A DNA stretch of 64,000 nucleotides from Halosimplex rubrum (GCF_013415885.1 NZ_CP058910.1:992001-1056000), one strand, 5' to 3'; counted from the first letter of the stretch, positions 1 to 9,579 are shown. A program made the numbers and translations. Notes: generated from the sequence alone by a model not told the origin.

Positions 1-122
1 TCGAGGTCGACCTCGACGCCGAGAGCGCCGACGGCGCGGCCGAGCGCGCCGGCGAGATGGCAGAGCGCCTCCTCGCCAACCCGACCATCCACGACTACGA
101 GGTCACCGTCGAGGAACGATGA
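1..122 (+). CDS. purS: PurS, FGAM synthase small subunit (3' end only)
   Basis: Only the last 39 codons are present; the start lies before the window. The visible tail has an acidic helix followed by LLANPTIHDYEV, typical of the end of PurS, the small subunit of formylglycinamidine ribonucleotide synthase in de novo purine synthesis. In archaea this enzyme is split into PurS, PurQ and PurL, and PurS bridges the glutaminase and synthase subunits. The next gene downstream is purQ on the same strand, which supports the call. The stop codon is TGA at 120-122. Confidence is limited because only the C-terminus can be read. Confidence 0.82.
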   Translation, partial: EVDLDAESADGAAERAGEMAERLLANPTIHDYEVTVEER

Positions 123-177
123 CCGTCGCCGCCTCGTCGACGCCGACGCTCGGATCGCACACCGGGGGGTGCTCGCC

Positions 178-855
178 GTGACCGTCGCCGTCGTCCAGTT
201 CGGCGGGTCCAACTGCGACCGCGACACCGTCCAGGCGCTCGCCCATCTCGGCATCGACGCCGACCTCGTCTGGCACGAGGACGGCCTGCCCGAGGAGACG
301 ACCGGCGTCGTCCTCCCCGGCGGCTTCTCCTACGGCGACTACCTGCGGGCCGGCGCGATGGCCGCCCGCTCGCCCGTCATGGACGAGGTCCGCGAGGCCG
401 CCGACGCCGGCACGCCCGTTCTCGGCATCTGCAACGGCGCACAGATCGGCTGCGAGTCGTCGCTCACGCCCGGCGCCTTCACCACCAACGAGAGCGCCCG
501 CTTCCAGTGCGAGCGGGTCACCCTCCGCGTCGAGAACGCCGACACGCCGTGGACCGAGGGCTTCGACGAAGGCGAGGTCGTCGAGTTCCCCATCGCCCAC
601 GGCGAGGGTCGCTACGAGATCGACGACAACCGTCTGGACGAACTCGAAGCCGACGGCCGGGTCCTGTTCCGCTACTGCGACGAGGACGGGAACGTGACTC
701 CCGAGGCCAATCCCAACGGCTCGAAACACAGCGTCGCGGGCGTCCTCGGCGACCGCGACTCCGTCGCCGTCCTGATGCCCCACCCCGAGCGCGTCTCCCT
801 GCCCGACATCGGCTCGACCGACGGCCAGGGCGTCCTTCGCGCGTTCGGCGAGTAG
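178..855 (+). CDS. purQ: PurQ, FGAM synthase glutaminase subunit
   Basis: Class I glutamine amidotransferase subunit that hydrolyses glutamine and passes ammonia to PurL in step 4 of purine synthesis. The frame can open at GTG 169, but GTG 178 gives the family's usual N-terminus (MTVAVVQFGGSNCD), so I chose 178 (225 aa). The nucleophile is Cys85 in LGICNGAQ, and the His202/Glu204 pair lies in MPHPER near the C-terminus, so the triad is complete. The oxyanion region PGGFSYGDY is at 47-55. It follows purS on the same strand with a 55-base gap and is probably cotranscribed. Length is normal for archaeal PurQ. High confidence. Confidence 0.95.
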   Translation: MTVAVVQFGGSNCDRDTVQALAHLGIDADLVWHEDGLPEETTGVVLPGGFSYGDYLRAGAMAARSPVMDEVREAADAGTPVLGICNGAQIGCESSLTPGAFTTNESARFQCERVTLRVENADTPWTEGFDEGEVVEFPIAHGEGRYEIDDNRLDELEADGRVLFRYCDEDGNVTPEANPNGSKHSVAGVLGDRDSVAVLMPHPERVSLPDIGSTDGQGVLRAFGE

Positions 856-858
856 CTC

Positions 859-1068
859 TCAGTCGTCGTCGCTCGCCCGCTCTCCGGAGTCGCGCTCCTC
901 GCGCAGCTCCTCGACCTCGGCCTCCAGGTCCTCGATCCGTTCGTCGTCCCCGGAGTCGGTGACTCGACGGACGAGGTAGACGACACCGCCGATCACGCCG
1001 GCGACGATACCGAGGTTCACCAGGATGACGACCAGCTCCGTCAGTCCGAGGACCAGCGGGGGGACCAT
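859..1068 (-). CDS. Small membrane-anchored coiled-coil protein
   Basis: A 69-aa protein starting at the ATG at 1066-1068. Residues about 5-35 form one strongly hydrophobic segment rich in Val, Leu and Gly, followed by RRVTDSGDDERIEDLEAEVE, the start of a charged heptad-like helix to the C-terminus. This looks like a single-pass membrane anchor with a short cytoplasmic coiled coil. No enzymatic motif is visible. It ends 3 bases after the purQ stop on the opposite strand. The frame opens far upstream inside the NUDIX region, but only this part reads like a real haloarchaeal protein. Function unknown. Confidence 0.65.
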   Translation of the reverse strand: MVPPLVLGLTELVVILVNLGIVAGVIGGVVYLVRRVTDSGDDERIEDLEAEVEELREERDSGERASDDD

Positions 1069-1141
1069 ACCGGCGATCTGTTGGGTGCGCGACTTGTCTC
1101 TGTGGGGTCGGCGCGGCGTCCCTCGCCGCGGCTCCGACGGC

Positions 1142-1705
1142 TCACTCCCTCCCGAGCGCCAGCGCGGCCTCGTACACTTCGCGGGTGTGGTCGGGATTGA
1201 ACACGTCCTCGAGCAACGACCCCAGCCAGGCCGCTTCGGTGATCTCCTCGTCGGGGTCCCCCAGGTCGCCGCCGTCGGCCACCGCCGGGTCGGTCGCGCG
1301 ACACAGGAAGTGGACGAACGCCATCTCGACGCGGCGGTCGTCGTCCCCGTCGCGCTCGCCGACCCCGCCGCCGGCGGCGGCCTCGCGGACGACGCTCTCG
1401 TCGACGCCGACGGGTCGCACGGGCTCGACCGCGACCCCGGTCTCCTCGCGCACCTCCCGGACGACCGCGTCGGCCAGCCCCTCGCCGTCTTCGACCGCGC
1501 CGCCGGGGAGTGTCCACTCCGTGGGATACGCCTCGTTACGGATGGCCAGCAGGCGCCCGCCGTCGAGGACGACGCCCGCGACGCCCCAGCCCGACCGGAA
1601 CACCTCGGCGTCGCGCAGTTCGTCGAACCGCCCGGGGTCGACCGCGTGGCGTTCCCGCCGGACGACGAGGTCGTCGTAGCGCCGGCGCGGGTCGGTCCGA
1701 TCCAT
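1142..1705 (-). CDS. NUDIX hydrolase
   Basis: A 187-aa NUDIX-superfamily pyrophosphohydrolase. The full NUDIX box GX5EX7REUXEEXGU is present at residues 69-91, with catalytic and Mg-binding residues in REVREETG. The conserved strand before it (VAGVVLDGGRLLAIRN) is intact. The ATG at 1703-1705 (MDRTDPRRRYDD) is preferred to a longer frame starting at 1828, because the extra 41 residues look like translated intergenic DNA. The substrate (oxidised nucleotide, nucleotide sugar, ADP-ribose or other) cannot be told from the motif. The gene is monocistronic, downstream of secD on the same strand with a 216-base gap in which I see nothing else. Confidence 0.85.
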   Translation of the reverse strand: MDRTDPRRRYDDLVVRRERHAVDPGRFDELRDAEVFRSGWGVAGVVLDGGRLLAIRNEAYPTEWTLPGGAVEDGEGLADAVVREVREETGVAVEPVRPVGVDESVVREAAAGGGVGERDGDDDRRVEMAFVHFLCRATDPAVADGGDLGDPDEEITEAAWLGSLLEDVFNPDHTREVYEAALALGRE

Positions 1706-1921
1706 GGCGTCTGGTTGCCCCTTCCGGTCGATAATCCCATCGGATCGCGACACCCGCGGGTCGTCGGCCGAGATCAGAACAACCGGATCTCCGCTATCGG
1801 TCACTCGACGAGCACGGTTCACCGGCACGGGTCGAGGGGCTGGGCGAGCGCTGCGGACTCTCGCACTCGCAGGCCGAGTCGGCGAACCGGTGGACGACGG
1901 ACCCCGGAACGGGAGCGACGG

Positions 1922-3517
1922 TCAGTCGCGCTGTTCTTCGCTGAGCATCAGGTTGCGCAGCACGTCACCGTAGGCGGGCCGGGTCACCAGCACGCCGATG
2001 AGCACGCCGACGATGGTGACGATGGCGAAGCCCTGCAGGTCCCCGAGCGAGAGAAACGCGAGCGGGCTCATGGCGATGATGGTCGTCACGGCGGCGGCGC
2101 CGATGACCCAGAACGCCTTGCGGAAGCGGCTCTGGAACACCCTGCCGGTCGCGATCTCACCCTCGTTGAGGATCTCGTCGGCGATGATCAACAGGTCGTC
2201 GACACCGGTCCCGATGACGGCGATGAACCCGGCGATATACGAGAGGTTCAGCGGGAGGCCGATGGCCGCGGCGAACCCGAGCAGCAGGTACACCTCGGCG
2301 GCGGCGGTCGCGAGCATCGGGAGGGCGACTCGGGGGTTCTTGTAGCGCAGGAAGACCGAGCCGCTGACAGCGAGCCAGGCGATCAGGCCCGTCAGCAGGG
2401 CCTGCCACTTGAAGCGGTCACCGAGGCTCTGCTGGAGGAACAGGACGGTCCCGTCCTCGACGGCCAGCCGCGTCGGCAGCGCGCCGGCGCGCAGGTTGAC
2501 CTGCAGGCGCTGGGCCTCGTCGATCGACCGCGTCTGCATGATGAACGACGGCGCCGTCTCGAACTCGCCGGACTCGATGTCCTCCGCGAGACCCGGGTCG
2601 AGACCGGCCGCGTAGACGATCTCGCCGTCGACGGTGGTGTACAGACAGTACCCGGGGTCCTCCGGGCTCTGTCGGTACCGACAGCTCTGGGGCCCGGTCG
2701 CCTCGCTGGAGGTGAAGCCCAGGTCCACGAGGTCCTGAGAGTAGTTCCGGGCGGCGTCCTCGGTCAGCGTGATGGGAACGTAGGGCTGGCCGGCGTCGTT
2801 GGTCTGGGCGATGCCGATCTGGGAGTCCTCGAGCTGACGGTTCGTCAACACCGTCTGGTTGCGGTAGACGGTGCCGTTGTCGGCCTCGACGGGGACGGTG
2901 GCGACGATGCTGACCTCCCCCTCGTCGCCGATGAGATTGAGCACCTCGGTGGTGTTGGCGTTGGGCACGTCGATGACCACGTAGTTCTCGCCGGTCGCCG
3001 AGCGCTGAGTCGCCACCTGTCCGCCGCTCAGCCCGCCGCGGTTGATCTTCGCGGTGATCGTCTCGACGGTCTGCTGGCGGGTCTGGGCGGTCACACCGCC
3101 GCGGATCGTCGCCGCCTCGCCGTCGAGCCCGGCCTCCGTCAGGGCCGCGCGGAACTGCTGTTCGCTGACGTTCTCGACGAGCACCTCGACGGAGTCGCCG
3201 TCGTCGGCGTTCAACACGACGGACACGTCGCCGGCCGAGACGTTCAGCCGGTCGCCGACGGTCTGTCGGATGCTCGACCGCTGGCCCTGCTCGATGTCGA
3301 GGTCCTCGGCGGTCGTCCCGACCAGCGGGGCGCGGATGCGCGACCCGCCGGCCAGTTCCAGCCCGAACTGGAGGTTCGTCGGTCCCGTCGCGGCTCCGTA
3401 CGAGGAGCTGTTGTTCGCGCCGGCGTCGGGCGCCCCGGCCGGTCCGAACAGCGCGAACGTCGACGCGAGGACGAACACGACGAGCATGACGATCCGCCAG
3501 TTCTCGCGGAGGTTCAT
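1922..3517 (-). CDS. secD: SecD, protein-export membrane protein
   Basis: A 531-aa subunit of SecDF, the RND-type membrane complex that assists Sec-dependent export from outside the membrane. One N-terminal transmembrane helix (residues about 8-25) is followed by a large external domain (about 30-350) and five C-terminal helices. LNLSYIAGFIAVIGTGVDD and the later FQSRFRKAFWVIGAAAVTT stretch match SecD/SecF family signatures. The start is the ATG at 3515-3517. It overlaps the stop of the upstream secF by 4 bases (ATGA), showing an operon in the order secF-secD, as is usual in haloarchaea. Confidence 0.95.
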   Translation of the reverse strand: MNLRENWRIVMLVVFVLASTFALFGPAGAPDAGANNSSSYGAATGPTNLQFGLELAGGSRIRAPLVGTTAEDLDIEQGQRSSIRQTVGDRLNVSAGDVSVVLNADDGDSVEVLVENVSEQQFRAALTEAGLDGEAATIRGGVTAQTRQQTVETITAKINRGGLSGGQVATQRSATGENYVVIDVPNANTTEVLNLIGDEGEVSIVATVPVEADNGTVYRNQTVLTNRQLEDSQIGIAQTNDAGQPYVPITLTEDAARNYSQDLVDLGFTSSEATGPQSCRYRQSPEDPGYCLYTTVDGEIVYAAGLDPGLAEDIESGEFETAPSFIMQTRSIDEAQRLQVNLRAGALPTRLAVEDGTVLFLQQSLGDRFKWQALLTGLIAWLAVSGSVFLRYKNPRVALPMLATAAAEVYLLLGFAAAIGLPLNLSYIAGFIAVIGTGVDDLLIIADEILNEGEIATGRVFQSRFRKAFWVIGAAAVTTIIAMSPLAFLSLGDLQGFAIVTIVGVLIGVLVTRPAYGDVLRNLMLSEEQRD

Positions 3518-4371
3518 CGAGCCACCCCCTCGTACTTGTACCAGCGAAGCAGGCTCAGGTTCAACATGTAGGTGTTCATGAGGTCGGCGACCAGCCCGAA
3601 CACGAGCACGATCGCGAGATCGGGCAACAGCGGGATGCCGAACAGCGACGAGACGATCCACATCACGGTCATCGCGGAGATCGAGGTGACGGTCATCGTC
3701 ACACCGGTCTGCATCGCGCGGTAGGTGCTCTCGTAGAAGCTCCCGCGCCGGCGGAGGATGTGGTTGTTCAGCAGGATGTCCGAGTCGACGGAGTACCCGA
3801 TCAGCATCAACAGGGCCGCCACCGAGCCCAGCGAGAGCTTGATCCCGAAGACGTTCATCAGCGCGAGCGGGATGACGATGTCGGAGAACGCGGAGGCGAC
3901 GACCGCGATGGAGGGCACGAACGTCCGGAACAGCGCGAAGATGAGCAGGCTCATCCCGACGAAGGCGACGCCGATGCCGATCAGCGCGAGGCGCTGGGCG
4001 TCGGCGCCGAAGCTCGCGGATCGGGACTGGACGGAGACGATCTCGTAGCCCGCCGACCGAGCCGCCGAGCTGATGGCGTCGGAGTCGGTCGCCTGAGTCG
4101 TGACGATGTACTCGTTCGAGCCGGCGATCGGCTGGACCGAATCGATCTCGAAGTCGAGGCTCTGTCTGACCTCGGACTGGGAGGCGTCGGTCGCGACCTG
4201 TATCTCGGTCCCCCCGGTGAACTCGATCCCCGGTGTGACCGGTGTCCCGGTCATCAGGGTCCACCCCGCGAGGACCAGCAACGCGAGCGCCAGCACGGCC
4301 AGCGGCACGGCCGCGAGCTGGCGGTTTGAGTACCGGTCGTAATCCGGTTCCGGTACTACGAACTCGACCAT
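3514..4371 (-). CDS. secF: SecF, protein-export membrane protein
   Basis: A 285-aa partner of SecD. Transmembrane helix 1 spans about residues 20-42. It is followed by the PGIEFTGGTEIQV motif that opens the external domain in SecF proteins, then five helices including the signature region GYSVDSDILLNNHILRRRG. The ATG at 4369-4371 gives MVEFVVPEPDYDRYSN. A TATA-like box (GGCTTATCGG on the minus strand, 4393-4402) lies about 25 bases before the start, so the transcript is probably leaderless. The gene is divergent from pan, and secD overlaps its 3' end by 4 bases. Confidence 0.94.
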   Translation of the reverse strand: MVEFVVPEPDYDRYSNRQLAAVPLAVLALALLVLAGWTLMTGTPVTPGIEFTGGTEIQVATDASQSEVRQSLDFEIDSVQPIAGSNEYIVTTQATDSDAISSAARSAGYEIVSVQSRSASFGADAQRLALIGIGVAFVGMSLLIFALFRTFVPSIAVVASAFSDIVIPLALMNVFGIKLSLGSVAALLMLIGYSVDSDILLNNHILRRRGSFYESTYRAMQTGVTMTVTSISAMTVMWIVSSLFGIPLLPDLAIVLVFGLVADLMNTYMLNLSLLRWYKYEGVAR

Positions 4372-4392
4372 GCCCGTCGGTGTGCGACGCCC

Positions 4393-4402
4393 GCCGATAA
4401 GC
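4393..4402 (-). promoter_or_regulatory. TATA-like box of secF-secD
   Basis: On the minus strand the sequence reads GGCTTATCGG, centred about 26 bases before the secF ATG. This is the usual distance for a leaderless haloarchaeal promoter. Assigned by spacing and A/T content only. Confidence 0.5.
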
Positions 4403-4561
4403 CTTCTCCATTGCGTCGACACCGCCGAACCGGACGACACCGCCGCCGTCCGCCGGGGTCGGCCCGTTCGGTACGCGTCCGACCGCCGGATGGGGCGCGG
4501 ATCGGTCGGTCGGCGCACCCAAAGGCACTTTTTCTTTCGCTCGTTACCACCCACTAACCCG

Positions 4562-5782
<1,221 letters not shown>

Positions 5783-5785
5783 GAC

Positions 5786-5893
5786 CATCTTTTTCGACCG
5801 GGGGCTTCCTCGGTCGCTCCGCTCCCTGCGGAGAGCCCCCGGTCCAAAAACATGGGTGAAAAAGCCGCATCTCGGCCTTCGGCCTCGATGCGG
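5786..5893 (+). repeat. Variable-arm hairpin element, copy A
   Basis: It begins CATCTTTTTC 4 bases after the pan stop. The first hairpin has 11-bp perfect arms: GACCGGGGGCT (5796-5806) and AGCCCCCGGTC (5834-5844). The loop holds CCTCGGTCGC and an inner stem CTCCGC/GCGGAG. Then come AAAAACATGGGTGAAAAAG and a second hairpin, CCGCATC (5865-5871) with GATGCGG (5887-5893). It lies between the convergent ends of pan and a methyltransferase, with T-tracts on both strands. Flanks and loop recur in copies B, C and D, but the arms are unique to this copy. Confidence 0.8.
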
Positions 5894-5940
5894 TGAAACG
5901 CCTCGCTTCGCTCGGCGTATGCCCGAGATCGCGGGAGGCG

Positions 5941-6576
5941 CTACCGTCGCACGAACACGGCGGGGCTGTCCCCGGACCGTTGATCGGCCGCTCCGACGAA
6001 CGACCAGTAGTCGCTAGCTTCCGTGCCGAGCAACCGTTCGATCTCCGTTCGAGTGATCAGGTTCGTCCCCGAGTCGACGAGTGCGAAGAACTCCCGCTTC
6101 TGCTCGGGTTGGCCCCTGAGCCACTCCCGGGTCGCCTCGTTCGGGTAGTTGAAGATCAGATAGCCGCCGGGTTCGACGTGGTCGTAGAGCGCTTCGATAG
6201 CGTCCTCGATCGCCTCGACGAAGTACAGCGTCGCCATGCAGTACACGATATCGAACTCCCGGCCCACGTCGAGGTCGGGCAGCGAGCGAACGCGGAAGGA
6301 GATGTTCGACAGGTCGCGTCGATCGGCCACCTCGTGGTCGTCGCGGATTACGTCCTCGGAGATGTCACAGCAGTAAAACTCCATGTCGGGGTGGCGCTCG
6401 GCGAGCGCGAACTCGGTGACTGCTGGCCCACAGCCGACCGAGGCGAACGAATCGGGGTCCGCCCCCGTCTCATCGAGAAAGCGGTCGACGTACTCGTCCA
6501 TCTCCTCCCCGGCGAGATACGCGCACCGCTCGTAGTCGCCGGCCTCGTAGAACTCCCGCCATCGGTCCTCGACCAT
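5941..6576 (-). CDS. Class I SAM-dependent methyltransferase
   Basis: A 211-aa protein with a Rossmann-type methyltransferase fold. Motif I is FASVGCGPAVTEFA (about 44-57), the acidic end of strand beta-2 is YCCDISED, and motif IV/post-I is FDIVYCMATLYFVEA, followed by LYDHVEPGGYLIFNYPN. Substrate unknown; it resembles the generic Methyltransf_25/11 group. A TATA-like ACTTTATC (minus strand, 6599-6606) lies about 25 bases before the ATG, suggesting a leaderless mRNA. It converges with pan across repeat element A. The fold is secure; the biological role is not. Confidence 0.8.
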   Translation of the reverse strand: MVEDRWREFYEAGDYERCAYLAGEEMDEYVDRFLDETGADPDSFASVGCGPAVTEFALAERHPDMEFYCCDISEDVIRDDHEVADRRDLSNISFRVRSLPDLDVGREFDIVYCMATLYFVEAIEDAIEALYDHVEPGGYLIFNYPNEATREWLRGQPEQKREFFALVDSGTNLITRTEIERLLGTEASDYWSFVGAADQRSGDSPAVFVRR

Positions 6577-6734
6577 ACCGCTGTCGCAGTACCGCGCGGA
6601 TAAAGTACCTCACGACGGCCCGAGGACCGAGAGTGTCTTGATCACCTTTTAGGCAACTCTTTATGACTTGTTTAAGGATCAAAACTAAATACGAGACGTT
6701 CGACCAGTGAAAACGTATTACGGTGACCGAACAC

Positions 6735-7643
6735 ATGGTATCCAGTGACAGCGGAAAGGGGGGCGCGTCGATCCGGACGGACGGACCGGGCTTTCTGACT
6801 GACCGCGACGACCTTGCGGCGGTCCGCGAGGAGGCAGTGGCGTTCATCAAGGACACGGTGACGAACGCGGGGGCTCGGGGGGTCGTCGTCGGGTTGAGCG
6901 GCGGCGTCGACTCGACGCTGACGGCGAACCTGGCCGTCCAGGCGCTCGGCAGCGACCGCGTACTGGGGCTGGGGCTGCCGGCCCACACCGACGAGGACAA
7001 CGCCCAGGAGGCCCGGACGATGGCCGAGGGGCTGGGGATCGAGTTCCGCGAGGTCGACCTGCGGCCGCTGCTGGACCTGTTCGAGGACCACGTCGCGCCC
7101 GAGGTCGCTCCCGACGGGGGACGGCGGGCGATCGGTAACCTCACCGCGCGCCTGCGGATGTGCGCGCTGTACTACGCGGCCAACGCCCGGTCCTCGCTGG
7201 TCTGCGGGACGGCCAACCGCTCGGAGCTACTGCTGGGCTACTTCACGAAGTACGGCGACGGCGGCGCGGACCTGTTCCCGCTCGGCGACCTCTACAAGAC
7301 GGAGGTGCAGGCGCTGGCCCAGCAGGTGGGCGTCCCGCGGCGGATCGTCGCCAAGGAGCCGACGGCGGACCTGTGGGCCGGACAGACCGACGCCGAGGAC
7401 CTGGGGGCGCGCTACTCGGAGATCGACCCGGTCCTCCGCAGAGTCGTCGACCGCAGCGAGCGCGTCGAGGACGCCCTCGACGACCTCGACGTGAGCCCCG
7501 AGACCGCCGAGACGGTCGCGCGGATGTACGTCGACTCGCTCCACAAGCGGGCCGTCCCGCCGACACCGGGCATCGACGGCCGCGGGGAGGGGTCGGGCGG
7601 TTCGTACCCGCTGCACCTCGCGCCGATGGCCAGCGGGCTGTGA
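6735..7643 (+). CDS. nadE: NAD+ synthase, ammonia-dependent type
   Basis: A 302-aa enzyme of the N-type ATP-pyrophosphatase superfamily that amidates nicotinic acid adenine dinucleotide to NAD+. The PP-loop SGGVDS is at residues 55-60, followed by NadE signatures GTANRSELLLGYFTKYGD and KEPTADLWAGQTDA. There is no nitrilase-type glutaminase domain, so free ammonia is the expected nitrogen donor. The ATG at 6735 is chosen; an in-frame GTG at 6723 would add four residues. The upstream 60 bases are A/T-rich (CTTTATGACTTGTTTAAGG near 6657) and probably hold the promoter. Confidence 0.94.
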   Translation: MVSSDSGKGGASIRTDGPGFLTDRDDLAAVREEAVAFIKDTVTNAGARGVVVGLSGGVDSTLTANLAVQALGSDRVLGLGLPAHTDEDNAQEARTMAEGLGIEFREVDLRPLLDLFEDHVAPEVAPDGGRRAIGNLTARLRMCALYYAANARSSLVCGTANRSELLLGYFTKYGDGGADLFPLGDLYKTEVQALAQQVGVPRRIVAKEPTADLWAGQTDAEDLGARYSEIDPVLRRVVDRSERVEDALDDLDVSPETAETVARMYVDSLHKRAVPPTPGIDGRGEGSGGSYPLHLAPMASGL

Positions 7644-7655
7644 CAGCGGTCGCCG

Positions 7656-8264
7656 TCAGGACTCGCAGGTGACCTCGTTGGCGTCGATGCGTTCAGCGGA
7701 GAGCAGCGGCGACCGCGCGAGCAGGTCCCGGGACCGGTCCGCGCTGCCGGGGATCGCCGTCCGGTCCATGTACGGGGGCGTCTCCGGCGTGTAGTCCCGC
7801 TGTTCGGTGCCGGTCCCTGCGGCGAACGCGAAGTCTTCGTCGGCGACCGCCACGTCCCAGCCGATACAGGCCCAGCGCTCGGCCTTGCGTGTGGGGTCGT
7901 GACGCGGGAACCGCTTCAGGACGACGGCGCGAAAGCGCGTGCCGTCGGGGCGCTCGTACTCGCCGACGACGCCCGTCTCGGCGCCGAGCATCCGCGCGGC
8001 CATTGTCCGCGTCTCCGTGAGCGTCCAGCCGCTGCCCGGTTCGGGCAGTACGTCCTCGGCATCGCGGTCCGGCGTCGACGAGGGAGATGCTGTCGTTCTC
8101 GACGCCGTCCCCGGCGTCCGCGACACCCTCGGGGTGTCGGTCGGCGCTGGCGACGGTGCGGCGTCGGCGTCCGGTTCGGGCGAGTCCGGCGTCTCACAGC
8201 CCGCGACCGCGAGCGGAACCGCGGCACCGATCGCCCGGAGGACCGAACGGCGTGTCAGCGTCAC
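7656..8264 (-). CDS. Tat-type lipoprotein, function unknown
   Basis: A 202-aa secreted lipoprotein. The N-terminus has twin arginines (MTLTRRSVLRA), a hydrophobic stretch and lipobox AVAGC with Cys23, the haloarchaeal Tat-lipoprotein pattern. Residues about 25-70 are a Pro/Thr/Ser-rich linker of the kind that sets a domain away from the membrane. The remaining 130 residues form a small folded domain with no motif I recognise. It includes RFRAVVLKRFPRHDPTRKAE and a C-terminal Cys. It ends 13 bases after the convergent nadE stop. Export and lipidation are well supported; function is not known. Confidence 0.75.
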   Translation of the reverse strand: MTLTRRSVLRAIGAAVPLAVAGCETPDSPEPDADAAPSPAPTDTPRVSRTPGTASRTTASPSSTPDRDAEDVLPEPGSGWTLTETRTMAARMLGAETGVVGEYERPDGTRFRAVVLKRFPRHDPTRKAERWACIGWDVAVADEDFAFAAGTGTEQRDYTPETPPYMDRTAIPGSADRSRDLLARSPLLSAERIDANEVTCES

Positions 8265-8370
8265 GGGAAGGACGGGTAGGCCCGCCGGTAAATACTTTCT
8301 CGCCGACAGTCGAGGCGGACGCTCGACCGGAAACGAAACCCCTTAGCGCGCGAGTCGACCAGTCGGAGGT

Positions 8371-8856
8371 ATGAGCACCATCCGGGTGGCGTGGGGGTCG
8401 GCCACCGGCCCGACCGAGATGTCGTCGTTCGACGCGGCGCTGGCCGAGGCGGGCGTCCACAACTACAACCTCGTAGCGCTCTCTTCCGTGATTCCCGCCG
8501 AGGCCGGGCTCGAACGCGTCGGCACCGCGCCCGATCTCGGACCGACGGGCGAGGCACTGTACGCCGTCGTCGGCCGGGAGACGCTTCCCCCGGGCGCCGA
8601 CGGCGCGGCCTGCGCCGGCCTCGGGTGGGTCCGCAGCGAGTCCGGTCGGGGGCTGTTCTACGAGGCCAGCGGCACCGACCCCGAGGCGGTCGCGGAGGCG
8701 GTCGAGGCGGGCCTGCGCCGCGGGATGGAACTGCGCGAGTGGAGCTTCCGCGCCGAGCCCGAGGTGGTCGTCGAGTCGACCCCCGCGGACCCGGCCGAGC
8801 ACGCGACGGCGGTCGTCGTCGCGGCCTACGGCGATAGCGAGTCCTTACTCGACTGA
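8371..8856 (+). CDS. pdaD: Pyruvoyl-dependent arginine decarboxylase
   Basis: A 161-aa proenzyme that decarboxylates arginine to agmatine, the first step of archaeal polyamine (and, in this lineage, agmatidine) synthesis. PdaD self-cleaves at a Ser-Ser bond to create the pyruvoyl cofactor; here the site is Ser38-Ser39 in LVALSSVIPA. Other family features are GSATGPTEMSSFDAAL near the N-terminus and the conserved AYG...SLLD tail. A GGAGGT string touches the ATG too closely to act as a ribosome site. CCCTTAGCG at 8338-8346 is a plausible TATA box for a leaderless transcript. Confidence 0.93.
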   Translation: MSTIRVAWGSATGPTEMSSFDAALAEAGVHNYNLVALSSVIPAEAGLERVGTAPDLGPTGEALYAVVGRETLPPGADGAACAGLGWVRSESGRGLFYEASGTDPEAVAEAVEAGLRRGMELREWSFRAEPEVVVESTPADPAEHATAVVVAAYGDSESLLD

Positions 8857-8929
8857 GGGCGGGCGCGGCGGCGCCGCCGGCCGGTCGTCGCCACGATCGA
8901 TCGTGTGGATCGGCAAGCTGTACGCCTCT

Positions 8930-8950
8930 CCCAGGGGTTAAGACCCTGGG
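8930..8950 (+). promoter_or_regulatory. TATA-like box inside a perfect palindrome
   Basis: GTTAAGA (8937-8943) is flanked exactly by CCCAGGG (8930-8936) and CCCTGGG (8944-8950). The next ATG is 8976, so the A/T core is about 30 bases upstream, where a haloarchaeal TATA box belongs. The surrounding 7-bp inverted repeat could be an operator that hides the TATA box when bound. Inferred from position and symmetry. Confidence 0.45.
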
Positions 8951-8975
8951 CCGCTTACGGCCGCGGAAGAGCCCA

Positions 8976-9329
8976 ATGTACGGAAATTCGCCGCTCGGCG
9001 ACGACGGGTTGGACCCGGAGACGCTCTCGCCCGACCAGCGCCGCCAGCTGGAGCGGGACCTCTCGCGAGTCGCCCAACAGACGCGGAGACTCCTCCCCGA
9101 GGAGTTCGTCGTCGGGTCGGACCTGACGGCCGGGTCGGACGGTCCCGAAGCCACCGTCGCCGTCCGCCCGCCGGTCGGCCCCGTCGTCTCCGCGGGCTAC
9201 ACGCCCGAGGAGGCCGACGCGACCATCACCGAAGACGAACAGACCGACCTCGCGCAGGGACTGGCCGCCAGCGCCGCCCTCCAGGTCAAACAGGCGCTGT
9301 CGGGCAGTACGAGCCCGACGGCTCGATAG
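8976..9329 (+). CDS. Conserved haloarchaeal protein (DUF5811-like)
   Basis: A 117-aa soluble acidic protein. It has a helical N-terminal half (LSPDQRRQLERDLSRVAQQT) and a beta-rich centre containing LPEEFVVGSDL and VAVRPPVGPVVSAGYTPEE, followed by a helix. From memory this matches the haloarchaea-restricted family DUF5811, for which no function is known; the family number is a recollection. No catalytic residue set, metal site or membrane segment is visible. It stands alone, with a palindrome-embedded TATA-like box upstream. Confidence 0.72.
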   Translation: MYGNSPLGDDGLDPETLSPDQRRQLERDLSRVAQQTRRLLPEEFVVGSDLTAGSDGPEATVAVRPPVGPVVSAGYTPEEADATITEDEQTDLAQGLAASAALQVKQALSGSTSPTAR

Positions 9330-9363
9330 CCCCCCAGAGACGCCCGCGACAGCTGTCGTCCCC

Positions 9364-9579
9364 TCAGTTCTCCCCGACGCCGGTCGGCGGATTGTAGAAC
9401 AGCGCGTAGCCGACCGTCCCGCTGGCCGGGACGCTCCCGACGGCCAGTGCGGTCCCCCACGACCACGACAGCACCGCGCCGACGAGCGCCGCGAGCGCGA
9501 GGATCGCCGGGATCAGCGCCAGTATCGCGTCGTGGACCGACACCACACCGCGCGCGTCGCTCGCTGCTGGTCGAAACAC
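9364..9579 (-). CDS. Small two-helix membrane protein
   Basis: A 71-aa hydrophobic protein starting with GTG at 9577-9579. There are two predicted transmembrane stretches: AILALIPAILALAALVGAV, then a second from about residue 43 to 62. A TATA-like CATTTAATTAC (minus strand, 9600-9610) about 26 bases upstream fits a leaderless start at this GTG. Internal GTG codons at residues 12 and 13 are alternatives. No family recognised. It is convergent with the DUF5811-like gene. Confidence 0.55.
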   Translation of the reverse strand: MFRPAASDARGVVSVHDAILALIPAILALAALVGAVLSWSWGTALAVGSVPASGTVGYALFYNPPTGVGEN

